64,000 bases of DNA, taken from assembly GCF_900107705.1 (NCBI RefSeq), contig NZ_FNRE01000001.1, forward strand, positions 1 through 64,000, given 5' to 3'. The DNA comes from Prevotella sp. tc2-28. Lineage in GTDB: Bacteria; Bacteroidota; Bacteroidia; Bacteroidales; Bacteroidaceae. The first letter of the stretch is position 1, and the number at the start of each line of letters is the position of its first letter. Of the stretch, positions 1-7,780 are shown piece by piece. The notes under the pieces were generated by a model that was not told where the DNA came from, searched no databases, and saw only the letters and a program-made list of their open reading frames with translations. A program made the position numbers and the translations under genes.

Positions 1-195
1 TCATAATACAACATAGGGCATTAATCCGACTTTCGCCGGGCTATTCCCTACTATGGGGAAGGTTGGATACGCGTTACTCACCCGTGCGCCGGTCGCCGAC
101 AAAGAAAGCAAGCTTTCTTCTCGCTGCCCCTCGACTTGCATGTGTTAAGCCTGTAGCTAGCGTTCATCCTGAGCCAGGATCAAACTCTTCACTGT
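1..195 (-). rRNA. rrs: 16S ribosomal RNA, 5' part only (cut by window edge)
   Basis: The reverse complement begins with the universal 16S 5' motif AGAGTTTGATCCTGGCTCAG (plus-strand 169-188). It continues with the Bacteroidales-type start (GATGAACGCTAGCTACAGGC, then AACACATGCAAGTCGA) and a V1 hairpin built on AGAAAGC/GCTTTCT. About 190 nt of the gene are present; the rest lies left of the window. The exact 5' end is inferred from the usual seven bases before AGAGTTTG. The sequence resembles Prevotella 16S, but this short piece cannot fix the species. Confidence 0.97.
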
Positions 196-400
196 AAAAA
201 TATCTTTTTCAACTATAAGTTGATGCTCTGTCACAGAACGCTCTCATATCCGGTAGTATCTATTGAAGTCAAGTTATTGACGGTTCGTTCAATTACCCAA
301 GAGGCGTCAGCCTCTCGCTTCTTGTACTACTACTTCTGTTTTATGTAAGTCTTTCAAAGAACTCTTTTCTTCAGCGCTAACACCTATTTTTGAGGCGAAA
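196..400 (-). other. 16S rRNA leader with boxA-like element
   Basis: This is the transcribed spacer between the rRNA promoter and the 16S 5' end; it contains no ORF. In the minus-strand direction, positions 365-350 read AGAGTTCTTTGAAAGAC, which resembles the antitermination boxA (consensus near GCTCTTTAACA). A GAGGCGTCAGCCTC palindrome lies at 301-314 and may be part of the stem that pairs with the 3' side of 16S during RNase III processing, though the partner is outside the window. The boxA reading is by similarity only. Confidence 0.5.
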
Positions 401-407
401 GCGGATG

Positions 408-438
408 CAAAGGTACGACTTTTTTTCGAACCCGCAAA
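408..438 (-). promoter_or_regulatory. rRNA operon promoter (Bacteroidetes type)
   Basis: On the minus strand a TTTG (438-435) is followed after exactly 19 nt by TACCTTTG (415-408). This matches the primary sigma factor consensus of Bacteroidetes (-33 TTTG, -7 TAnnTTTG) with canonical spacing. Transcription would start near 400-402 and run into the 16S leader. An AT-rich stretch beyond 440 could act as an UP-like element but also contains the terminator of the neighbouring gene. Confidence 0.85.
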
Positions 439-454
439 CTTTTTCCAAGAAAAA

Positions 455-504
455 ATGATGAAAAAAAGAAAAGTTTTCGCATTTCATGACAATACGAAAA
501 CTTT
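455..504 (-). terminator. Intrinsic terminator after the Bax-inhibitor-like gene
   Basis: A 10-bp inverted repeat (AAAGTTTTCG at 470-479, CGAAAACTTT at 495-504) with a 15-nt loop is followed on the minus strand by a T-rich run (revcomp of 455-469). It sits just past the stop codon of the minus-strand gene and before the rRNA promoter, so it separates the two transcription units. Confidence 0.75.
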
Positions 505-539
505 CCACCTTATTATATAATATATACTATGTTATAATT

Positions 540-1259
540 TCAGTCTCTTCTTCCAAAGATGCGGAGCATATAGAGGAAGAGGTTGATAAAATCGAGGTAA
601 AGCGTCAGGGCTCCTAACAAAGCCACTTTCTGTGCGCCCTCACCCGCATCGGGAGCTTGGAGTAGCATCTGCTTAATCTTCTGCGAGTCATAAGCCGTGA
701 GTCCGACGAAGATCAACACCCCGATATAGCTCAATATCAAGGTAAAGCCAGAACTCTTGATAAAGACGTTCACCAACGTGGCGATAATCAGTCCGATGAG
801 TGCCATAAACAGGTACTTACCTATAGACGTCAGGTCTGTCTTAGTGGTATAGCCTATCAGCGCCATTGTGGCAAATGTGCCTGCCGTGATGAAGAACACG
901 GTAGCAATGGACGATGACGTATAGAGCAAAAAGATGCAAGAGAGCAATGCACCATTGATGACAGAATAGAGGATGAACATCAAGGTAGCTGTGGTCAATG
1001 ACAACTTATTGATAGCAGCACTGACTCCAATAACCAAGGCAAACTCAGCAATGATCAGTCCCCAGAAAAGAATCTGATTGCCATAGATAGCCTGGAGAAT
1101 GCCAGGACTGGTGGCCACGCCATATGACGTAAAACCAGTGATTACCAAGGCGAGGGTCATCCACACATATACCTTACGCATCAGCACAGGGAACGCAGCG
1201 GACATAGACAGCTGCTGATCGGCCGTCAGGTCCTGTAACTCATAATCATTATAATTCAT
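540..1259 (-). CDS. Bax inhibitor-1/YccA family membrane protein
   Basis: A 239-residue integral membrane protein with about seven hydrophobic helices and a short polar N-terminus. The general pattern (soluble N-tail near DLTADQQ, AFPVLMRKVYVWMTLALVITG as first helix, ending with AYDSQKIKQ and a last hydrophobic segment LTLYLDFINLFLYMLRI) matches the Bax inhibitor-1/YccA/TMBIM family. Members act as pH-sensitive calcium leak channels or as modulators of FtsH proteolysis; the function here is not established. The start at 1259 (MNYNDYEL) is preferred over the upstream in-frame ATG at 1322 because AGGAAAAGAC lies directly before it and the promoter -7 box (1299-1292) lies inside the longer version. 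Monocistronic, with its own terminator. Confidence 0.92.
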   Translation of the reverse strand: MNYNDYELQDLTADQQLSMSAAFPVLMRKVYVWMTLALVITGFTSYGVATSPGILQAIYGNQILFWGLIIAEFALVIGVSAAINKLSLTTATLMFILYSVINGALLSCIFLLYTSSSIATVFFITAGTFATMALIGYTTKTDLTSIGKYLFMALIGLIIATLVNVFIKSSGFTLILSYIGVLIFVGLTAYDSQKIKQMLLQAPDAGEGAQKVALLGALTLYLDFINLFLYMLRIFGRRD

Positions 1260-1291
1260 GTCTTTTCCTTTCTTTCTTTTAAATGACGCGA

Positions 1292-1323
1292 CAAAGATAC
1301 ACATTATTTCGTCAGCGTGCAAG
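1292..1323 (-). promoter_or_regulatory. Promoter of the Bax-inhibitor-like gene
   Basis: On the minus strand CTTG (1323-1320) is followed after 20 nt by TATCTTTG (1299-1292), matching TTTG-N19-21-TAnnTTTG with one mismatch in the -33 box. Transcription would start near 1285, giving a leader of about 25 nt before the ATG at 1259. Confidence 0.65.
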
Positions 1324-1349
1324 TCTTTCTATTAAAAAAGAATAAAAAA

Positions 1350-1381
1350 CTTGTTAACAAGAATTTTTATTCGTACTTTTG
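1350..1381 (+). promoter_or_regulatory. Promoter of the SGNH hydrolase gene with palindromic operator candidate
   Basis: CTTG (1350-1353) and TACTTTTG (1374-1381) are spaced by 20 nt and match the Bacteroidetes promoter. A perfect 12-bp palindrome CTTGTTAACAAG (1350-1361) begins at the -33 box and covers part of the spacer, where a bound repressor would block sigma contact. The operator role is inferred from position alone. Confidence 0.6.
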
Positions 1382-1402
1382 CGAGGATATTACTTAAAAA
1401 CG

Positions 1403-2212
1403 ATGAAGAAAAAGATTATTTTATTGTTATGGGCCACCTTGTTGTGTGGCCGTATCCAGGCACAGACCAGTTATGTGCATCCTTGGATGCAAAAGCGTGT
1501 AGCCTACTTTGGAGACTCAATAACCGATCCACGCAACAGTGGTTCGAAGGTAAAATACTGGAACTTCCTTCAAGAGTGGCTAGGCATTACCCCGTATGTC
1601 TATGCTGTGAGTGGTCGTCAATGGAACGACATTCCCAGACAAGCAGACAAGTTGAAAGAAGAACACGGAGACTCTGTAGATGCCATCCTAATATTCATTG
1701 GTACTAACGATTATAACCATGGAGTTCCCATCGGTCAGTGGTATGATGAGAAAGAAGAGCAAGTGATGTATGGTTCCGGGCAACCCAAGAAATTGGTAGA
1801 TCGAAAACGTCGCTACATGAATATGGACGGTAACACCTACCGTGGACGTATCAACATCGCCCTTGACAAAGTGAAACGGATGTATCCCACCAAGCAGATT
1901 GTCTTGCTCACCCCCATCCATCGGGCTCAGTTCCATCGTAATGAGAAGAACTGGCAGTGTACGGAAGACTACACGAACCAGTGCGGCATCTATCTGGAAG
2001 AATATATTGATGCTGTGAAAGAAGCCGGCAATATCTGGGCACTTCCTGTAATTGACATGAATGCATTGAGCGGTCTCTATCCCATGATGGACGAACATGC
2101 GCAATATTTTGCCGACCCACAGGTTGACCGTCTTCACCCCAACGACAAAGGGCACGAGCGCATGGCCCGCACCCTGTATTATCAGCTTAGTGCATTACCC
2201 TGCACGTTCTAA
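1403..2212 (+). CDS. Secreted SGNH/GDSL-family esterase
   Basis: A 269-residue protein with an N-terminal signal peptide (MKKKIILLLWATLLCGRIQAQ). The SGNH signature is complete: GDSITD with nucleophile Ser39, a Gly in the VSGRQW block, GTNDY with Asn102, and DRLHP with Asp242 and His245. Family members deacetylate polysaccharides or cleave small esters; the substrate cannot be read from sequence. I start at 1403 rather than at the in-frame ATG at 1379 because the signal peptide begins there and the -7 promoter box overlaps the earlier codon. It lies alone between divergent and convergent neighbours. Confidence 0.9.
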   Translation: MKKKIILLLWATLLCGRIQAQTSYVHPWMQKRVAYFGDSITDPRNSGSKVKYWNFLQEWLGITPYVYAVSGRQWNDIPRQADKLKEEHGDSVDAILIFIGTNDYNHGVPIGQWYDEKEEQVMYGSGQPKKLVDRKRRYMNMDGNTYRGRINIALDKVKRMYPTKQIVLLTPIHRAQFHRNEKNWQCTEDYTNQCGIYLEEYIDAVKEAGNIWALPVIDMNALSGLYPMMDEHAQYFADPQVDRLHPNDKGHERMARTLYYQLSALPCTF

Positions 2213-2235
2213 TAGGACGATGATTTGCCATCGCC

Positions 2236-2266
2236 AGCAAGGAAGGCCGATCAGGCCTTCTTTGCT
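2236..2266. terminator. Hairpin between convergent genes (probable bidirectional terminator)
   Basis: AGCAAGGAAGGCC (2236-2248) pairs with GGCCTTCTTTGCT (2254-2266) with one G-T wobble, giving a 13-bp stem with a 5-nt loop. It lies between the convergent SGNH and FAD/Fe-S genes and overlaps the last codons of the latter, whose stop codon sits in the loop. No clear T-run follows on either side, so efficiency is uncertain. Confidence 0.5.
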
Positions 2267-5200
2267 GTTGTACACTCGTTAACCAGATAAACTATACTCA
2301 TGTATGGTATCCCCGAATTGGTTTCAAGTCCGATTTCGCAGGTACGGCTATTGCTGTAGCCCACCTCTATGCCGTTGGCCTCTATCTGCGGGCGGAGCTT
2401 GCGCAGGCCGTAGCTGTTAAGTTCGGGGAATGTGAAACCACGATCACCTGCAAATCCGCAACAACCCACGCCCTCAGGCAGGAACACATTGTGCGAGCAT
2501 AGCTTAGCCAACGCTATCATATCCTTGTCCACACCCATCTGTCGTGTGGAACACGTGAGGTGCAGGGCGATATGTCGATCGATAGGATGGAAATCCAGTC
2601 GGGGCACCAGATACTTCATGATGAATTCTGCCGGTTCGTAGAGTTTCATCTTGTGCATCACCTTCTTCATGCGATGCAGACATGGACTCTGGGCGCAGAG
2701 AACAGGATATCTGCCCTCTTCGCTGGCCTTCCACAGTGCTGCCTCAAGTTCGGCACTCTTGCGATCGGCGATGTCGAGCATTCCCTTCGACTCCCATATC
2801 TGTCCGCAACACATACGTTCCATGCCATCCGGGAAGATAACCTCGTAGCCAGCCTTGGCCATCAGTTGGATAACCTCATCAACCAAGTCGTGAATCTTTC
2901 CGCCATGCTTGGATTGTCCCATTGTCTGATTGATACAGCTGGGGAAGTATACCACCTTGAGGTCTGATGGCTGATGGTTGAGGTCTGATGGCTGATGTGT
3001 GATGCGTGAGGTATGTGGAATCGACTTCTCGATAATAAACTGCGTCAGGTCGCTCTTCTTGGGTTGGCGGTGCTTCTTAGGCATGGCTGTGGTCCATAGT
3101 GGCATACCCATCTTGTTCATACCTCTACAGATGCTAGTCATCATCTTAGGACCCAGCGTGATATGTGCTGCGTGGGCCACATCCAGCACCACTCGCAGTC
3201 CACTCTTGATGCCAGCCATGTGGTTGGCAGCAAACTCGCCCAACTTATATCCTGTAGGACTTTCGTTCATATCCATCTGTCGTATCAAGTGAGTCAGTTC
3301 GCCCGTGTTAATCTTCATGGGGCACGATGTAGAACACAGTCCGTCGGTGGCGCAAGTCTGGTCGCCATAGTACTTGTATTGTTTCTTCAGAGTGGCCAAT
3401 CGCTCCGGTTCGGCACCCGTCTTAGTGAGATAGCATATCTCGCGCTGTACGGCGATACGCATACGACTGGACAGGGTGAGTCCGCACGACATACAGTTTA
3501 CCTCGCAGAATCCGCACTCGATACACTTGTTGGCACGCTTCACCTGTTCGATGGTCTCCTTGGCAGTCGACAGCGCTGGGTCCATCAGATAGTGTCCGCC
3601 ATCAGGCACACTGTCAAAGTCGAAGTCGAGCACAGGCAGTGGCTTCAGACACTTGATGAAGCAATCCGGATCATCATTGAAGATTACGCCCCTGTTCAGC
3701 AGACCTTCGGGGTCGAATATCTGCTTGAGTTCGCACATTATCCCGTAGGCCTTATCGCCCCACTCATATTTTACGAATGGCGCCATGTTGCGACCCGTGC
3801 CGTGCTCAGCCTTCAGGCTACCATCGTAGTCCTCGACCACCAGCTTAGCCACATCGCGCATCATCTCGGCATAGCGTGCCACCTCGTGCTCATCGGCAAA
3901 GCTCTGGTTCAGGATAAAGTGATAGTTGCCCTCGAATGCGTGGCCATATATGCAAGCATCGTCGTAGCCATGATCGGCTATCAGCTTCTGCAGTTTCACG
4001 GTAGCCTCAGGCAGCGATTCTATCGGGAATGCCACATCCTCTATCAGGCACGATGTGCCCACAGGACGCGTACCGCCTACACTCGGGAAGATGCCACTGC
4101 GGATGGCCCAGTACTTGCCATAGACGGCAGGATCCTCAGTAAATTCGGCTGGGACATACAGGCTGAACTGACCCAGGCACTCCTTAATCTTCTCTATCTT
4201 TTCCAGCAGTTGCTCGTGGGTTATGCCCTTGGTCTCAGTCAGTATTGCAGTCAGGTTGTGATAGTCGCCAGGCTCCACGCCCGCTATCTTGCCAGCATCC
4301 ACATCCTGCTTATACTGCAGATATACGGGGTCATCAACAGACGACAGCGACTTGTAGTCCAGCATCTCGGCCGATTTCACCATCAGGTTCTCGGCACTCA
4401 TCTCGATATCCTCGTCGCCAGCCTTCAGTTTCTTCATGGCCACCACAGCCTCGCAACTCTCCTTCATCGTGAGGAAGTACACCATTGCCGAGGCCTTGAA
4501 GGGATAGTCCTTCAGCGTCTTCATCGTCACCTCGGAAAGGAAGGCCAGTGTACCTTCGGAACCGACAATGCTATGCGCGATGATGTCGAACGGGTCGTCG
4601 TAAGCCACCAGTGGGCGCAGGTTCAATCCTGTAACATTCTTGATGCTATACTTTTTTATTATACGCTCGCGAAGCTTGTCGTCAGCACGCACCTTGTCAC
4701 GCAAACCTTCTATACGCGCCATGAACTCAGGATGTGAACGTGCAAACTGTTCCCGACTGGCTGCATCGCCCGTATCAAGCACAGTACCATCCGTTAGAAC
4801 AATACGTGCCGAAACCATCATCCTGTCGCTATTGGCATGCACACCGCAGTTCATGCCCGAGGCATTATTCACCACGATACCGCCAACCATCGCACTGCCA
4901 ATGGACGCCGGGTCGGGCGGGAAGACACGTCCGTGGTTCCGTAGCATCTCGTTGACACGTGCTCCAACAATACCTGGCTGGAGAGTGATTGTCTCACAAG
5001 AATCCGAGAGAGAACACTTCTCCCAATGCTTGCCCGCCACGATGAGCACCGAATCCGTACAGCTCTGGCCGGAAAGCGACGTGCCGGCAGCGCGGAACGT
5101 GAAGGGCTGCTTGTATTTCTTGCATAGTTGGACAATCCTGGAGATTTCCTCCTCACCGTCGCTACGTACCACGACCTGCGGAATCTGTCGGTAGAAACTG

Positions 5201-5295
5201 GCATCAGTACCCCACCCCAGCCGGCGGAGTTCGTCGGTATAGATACGTTCAGCAGGAATCACCTGCCTTAATTCTGATAAAAACTGATTGTTCAT
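2251..5295 (-). CDS. FAD-binding and Fe-S oxidoreductase, probable D-lactate dehydrogenase (GlcD-GlcF-like fusion)
   Basis: A 1014-residue flavo-iron-sulfur protein. The N-terminal half carries the FAD-binding PCMH fold (FRAAGTSLSGQS, PPDPASIGSAMVGG, VGSEGTLAFLSE) and the FAD-linked oxidase C-terminal domain. The second half carries ferredoxin motifs CIECGFCEVNC and CATDGLCSTSCP and two CCG-type domains (CCGQIWESKG, GCCGFAGDRG). This is the architecture of YdiJ/Dld-type D-lactate or D-2-hydroxyacid dehydrogenases that pass electrons to quinones. It is divergent from the lctP-lutABC operon with back-to-back promoters, which favours lactate as substrate; glycolate or 2-hydroxyglutarate remain possible. 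Between the Fe-S domain and the last CCG domains lies a linker containing a perfect seven-residue tandem repeat (see 2957-2997). Confidence 0.88.
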   Translation of the reverse strand: MNNQFLSELRQVIPAERIYTDELRRLGWGTDASFYRQIPQVVVRSDGEEEISRIVQLCKKYKQPFTFRAAGTSLSGQSCTDSVLIVAGKHWEKCSLSDSCETITLQPGIVGARVNEMLRNHGRVFPPDPASIGSAMVGGIVVNNASGMNCGVHANSDRMMVSARIVLTDGTVLDTGDAASREQFARSHPEFMARIEGLRDKVRADDKLRERIIKKYSIKNVTGLNLRPLVAYDDPFDIIAHSIVGSEGTLAFLSEVTMKTLKDYPFKASAMVYFLTMKESCEAVVAMKKLKAGDEDIEMSAENLMVKSAEMLDYKSLSSVDDPVYLQYKQDVDAGKIAGVEPGDYHNLTAILTETKGITHEQLLEKIEKIKECLGQFSLYVPAEFTEDPAVYGKYWAIRSGIFPSVGGTRPVGTSCLIEDVAFPIESLPEATVKLQKLIADHGYDDACIYGHAFEGNYHFILNQSFADEHEVARYAEMMRDVAKLVVEDYDGSLKAEHGTGRNMAPFVKYEWGDKAYGIMCELKQIFDPEGLLNRGVIFNDDPDCFIKCLKPLPVLDFDFDSVPDGGHYLMDPALSTAKETIEQVKRANKCIECGFCEVNCMSCGLTLSSRMRIAVQREICYLTKTGAEPERLATLKKQYKYYGDQTCATDGLCSTSCPMKINTGELTHLIRQMDMNESPTGYKLGEFAANHMAGIKSGLRVVLDVAHAAHITLGPKMMTSICRGMNKMGMPLWTTAMPKKHRQPKKSDLTQFIIEKSIPHTSRITHQPSDLNHQPSDLKVVYFPSCINQTMGQSKHGGKIHDLVDEVIQLMAKAGYEVIFPDGMERMCCGQIWESKGMLDIADRKSAELEAALWKASEEGRYPVLCAQSPCLHRMKKVMHKMKLYEPAEFIMKYLVPRLDFHPIDRHIALHLTCSTRQMGVDKDMIALAKLCSHNVFLPEGVGCCGFAGDRGFTFPELNSYGLRKLRPQIEANGIEVGYSNSRTCEIGLETNSGIPYMSIVYLVNECTTAKKA
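2957..2997 (-). repeat. In-frame 21-bp tandem repeat inside the FAD/Fe-S gene
   Basis: The 20-mer TTGAGGTCTGATGGCTGATG occurs at 2957-2976 and again at 2978-2997, one base between copies, so the period is 21 bp, or seven codons. A degenerate third copy (TGTGATGCGTGAGG) follows. In the protein this gives QPSDLNHQPSDL, a proline/histidine-rich linker between the Fe-S domain and the CCG domains. The same kind of simple GATGGCTGATG sequence is typical of intergenic filler in this group, so it looks like an insertion tolerated in a linker. Confidence 0.85.
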
Positions 5296-5321
5296 ATGCA
5301 GCGTTTGTTAGTTGTTTGCGG

Positions 5322-5380
5322 CAAATATACGAAAAAAAAGCGAAAAAGATGTGTCGTTTAGAAAAAAATGCGTATATTTG
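5322..5380. promoter_or_regulatory. Divergent promoters between the D-lactate dehydrogenase-like gene and lctP
   Basis: The -7 box TATATTTG occurs once on each strand: minus strand 5329-5322 and plus strand 5373-5380. For the plus promoter a weak TGTG (5350-5353) lies 19 nt upstream. The two transcripts would start about 70 bp apart and diverge. Identical -7 boxes suggest balanced expression, perhaps under a shared lactate-responsive regulator, but no regulator gene is adjacent and no operator was recognised. Confidence 0.6.
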
Positions 5381-5424
5381 CCAACAACTTATAAAACTAA
5401 TCGCAAAACAATACGCTCCCCCCT

Positions 5425-7029
5425 ATGACAGCATTCATTTCCGTCATTCCTATCGTGTTGCTCATCGTGCTGATGATGGGCTTCAAAGTGTCCGGATACT
5501 GGAGCGCCATTATCACGCTCGTGGTGACTATTTTGTTGGCCCTGTTTGCCGTACCGGGCATGGACATCGTTCCCGAGAAGTTTGCCGGGGCGTCCATTTA
5601 CGGCATCACGCTGTGGTCGGTGATTGAGGGATTACTCAAGGCGTGTTTCCCCATCATCCTGATTATCATCTGCGCCATCTTCAGCTACAACATTCTGTGC
5701 GAGACGAAGGAGATTGAGACCATCAAGACGCAGTTCATCCAGATGACCTCCGACAAGGGGCTGCTGGTGTTGCTGTTGACGTGGGGTTTGGGCGGCGTGC
5801 TCGAAGGCATGGCAGGCTTCGGCACTGCTGTGGCTATCCCGGCAGCCATCCTGATAGGCCTAGGTTTCAAGCCCATGTTCTCAGCCGTCATCTGTTTGGT
5901 AGCCAATACTGTTGCCGTAGGCTTCGGAGCTGTGGGCCTGCCCGCTACGACACTGGCTAATCAGGTGGCAGCCAGTGGCACGGCGACCCCCGAGGAACTC
6001 TGTGAGGTGGCTACCTTTATTATATTACAGCTCTCGCTGATGTTCTATCTCACACCATTCCTTATTCTGATGATGACAGACAGGACAAAGATTTTGAAGA
6101 ACATCGCTATCGCCCTGTTTGTAGGCACCTGCTCTATCGCCGTGCAGTTCGGCTGCGCCCACTGGATTGGTCCTGAGACGCCCGCGATTCTCGGTTCCGT
6201 TGCCGCCATCGCCGCTATGTTTCTTTACAATAAACTGTTTCTGCGCCATGAGGCAGAAAAGGACACCGTTCATGTCGAGCATGTGCGCTTCGGTGTTGGC
6301 AAGACGCTCAAGGCGTGGAGTGTCTACGGCTTGGTTATCTTCTTCATCCTCATCAGCAGCAAGATTGTCCCTTCCGTGAACGAATTCCTTAACAGCACGC
6401 TCGTCACCAAGTTCGACCTGCCCGTCATCGGCAATACGTTTAAGTTTGGCTGGCTGTCGAATGCCGGTCTGATGATTTTCCTGGGTGCCGTCATCGGCGG
6501 ACTGATACAGGGCATGTCGTTCGGCGCGCTGATGAGACTGCTCGCCAAGACCACGCTGAATCTGCAGAAGACGGTGGTCACCATCTGCTGCCTCGTAGCC
6601 ATGGCCATGCTGATGAACAACACCGGCATGACCAACGACATCGCCAAGGGTCTTGTGCTGCTGACCGGTGCAGCCTTCCCGTTCTTCGCCCCGCTGATTG
6701 GTTCTATCGGCACCTTTGTCACAGGTTCCGCCACCAACGCCAACATCCTGTTTGGCAAGCTGCAAGCAACGGCTGCCAGCGACCTGGGACTAGTAAACCA
6801 AGGAACGTTCTTCGGTGTGGCAGGCAACGAGACCAACTGGCTGGCCGCCGCCAACTGTGCCGGTTCCGAGGGTGGAAAACTGTTGTCCCCGCAATCGATA
6901 GCCATTGCCACGGCAGCCTGCGACATGGAGGGACAGGACGGCGACATCATGCGCAAGACCATGCCGTTCGCCCTCTTCTGGATACTGATGAACGGTCTCA
7001 TGGTATTCCTGGGACTACACGTGATATAA
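5425..7029 (+). CDS. lctP: L-lactate permease (LctP/LldP family)
   Basis: A 534-residue polytopic membrane protein with about 12-14 hydrophobic helices. Family-typical stretches are the N-terminal ISVIPIVLLIVLMMGFKVSGYWSA region, GGVLEGMAGFGTAVAIPAAI, and the C-terminal GSIGTFVTGSATNANILFG and GNETNWLAAANCAGSEGGKLLSPQSIAIA. It imports lactate with protons and may take both enantiomers and glycolate. Length is close to the family norm of about 550. It is the first gene of an operon with lutA 20 nt downstream. The start follows the -7 box TATATTTG by 45 nt. Confidence 0.95.
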   Translation: MTAFISVIPIVLLIVLMMGFKVSGYWSAIITLVVTILLALFAVPGMDIVPEKFAGASIYGITLWSVIEGLLKACFPIILIIICAIFSYNILCETKEIETIKTQFIQMTSDKGLLVLLLTWGLGGVLEGMAGFGTAVAIPAAILIGLGFKPMFSAVICLVANTVAVGFGAVGLPATTLANQVAASGTATPEELCEVATFIILQLSLMFYLTPFLILMMTDRTKILKNIAIALFVGTCSIAVQFGCAHWIGPETPAILGSVAAIAAMFLYNKLFLRHEAEKDTVHVEHVRFGVGKTLKAWSVYGLVIFFILISSKIVPSVNEFLNSTLVTKFDLPVIGNTFKFGWLSNAGLMIFLGAVIGGLIQGMSFGALMRLLAKTTLNLQKTVVTICCLVAMAMLMNNTGMTNDIAKGLVLLTGAAFPFFAPLIGSIGTFVTGSATNANILFGKLQATAASDLGLVNQGTFFGVAGNETNWLAAANCAGSEGGKLLSPQSIAIATAACDMEGQDGDIMRKTMPFALFWILMNGLMVFLGLHVI

Positions 7030-7048
7030 TTGACAAATTACTATAGAT

Positions 7049-7780
7049 ATGAAAATAGGACTATTTATCCCCTGCTACGTGGACGCCGTCTTCCCCGAGG
7101 TTGGTATGGCAACGTATAAGTTGCTGACGCATTTGGGACTAGACGTGACGTATCCCGAGCACCAGACCTGCTGTGGTCAGCCGATGGCCAACGCGGGTTT
7201 CGAGAAGCAAGCCATTCCACTTGCCGCGAAGTTTGAGACACTCTTTGAAGGCTTCGACTACGTGGTATCTCCCAGTGTCTCATGTACGGCATTCATCCGA
7301 CTGAACTACCCACGCCTGTTGAATCACGACTGCGAGACAGCCAAGAACTGCATGGACGTGGTGGAGTTCCTGCATGACGTGGTGAAGGTTGACCGCCGAC
7401 TGGGCACCTTCCCCCACACCGTCTCCCTGCACAACTCGTGCCACGGTGTGCGCGAACTGGGTCTCTCCTCCCCCACGGAGGAGCATGTGGAGAAGTTCAA
7501 CAAGATCAAGGACCTGCTCGCGTTGGTTGACGGCATCAAGGTGGTGGAGCCCGAGCGCCCCGACGAGTGCTGCGGCTTCGGCGGCATGTTCTCCGTGGAG
7601 GAGACCGCCATCTCCGCCCAGATGGGTCTCGACAAACTTGAGCGCCACATGCAGACCGGTGCCGAATACATCACCGGTCCCGACTGCTCTTGTCTGATGC
7701 ACATGGCTGGCATTGCCCGCAAGCAAGGCAAGAAGATTGAGTTTAAACACGTCGTTGAAATATTAGCAGCAGGATTATGA
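7049..7780 (+). CDS. lutA: Lactate utilization protein A (CCG-domain Fe-S protein)
   Basis: A 243-residue cytoplasmic protein with two cysteine-rich CCG domains: TCCGQPMANAGF near residue 39 and HNSCHGVRELG plus CCGFGGMFSV in the second half. It is the LutA/LldE subunit of the three-part L-lactate dehydrogenase (LutABC) that oxidises L-lactate to pyruvate. The stop codon overlaps the lutB start by ATGA, indicating translational coupling. Confidence 0.95.
   Translation: MKIGLFIPCYVDAVFPEVGMATYKLLTHLGLDVTYPEHQTCCGQPMANAGFEKQAIPLAAKFETLFEGFDYVVSPSVSCTAFIRLNYPRLLNHDCETAKNCMDVVEFLHDVVKVDRRLGTFPHTVSLHNSCHGVRELGLSSPTEEHVEKFNKIKDLLALVDGIKVVEPERPDECCGFGGMFSVEETAISAQMGLDKLERHMQTGAEYITGPDCSCLMHMAGIARKQGKKIEFKHVVEILAAGL

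Noticed and set aside
3163..4737. A 524-codon plus-strand open frame opposite the FAD/Fe-S dehydrogenase gene
   Set aside because: It is the antisense shadow of a clearly conserved gene, has low-complexity His/Leu/Arg-rich sequence, no promoter and no recognisable domain.
6025..7001. Long minus-strand frames opposite lctP
   Set aside because: Antisense of a well-recognised permease; composition reflects codon bias of the sense gene.
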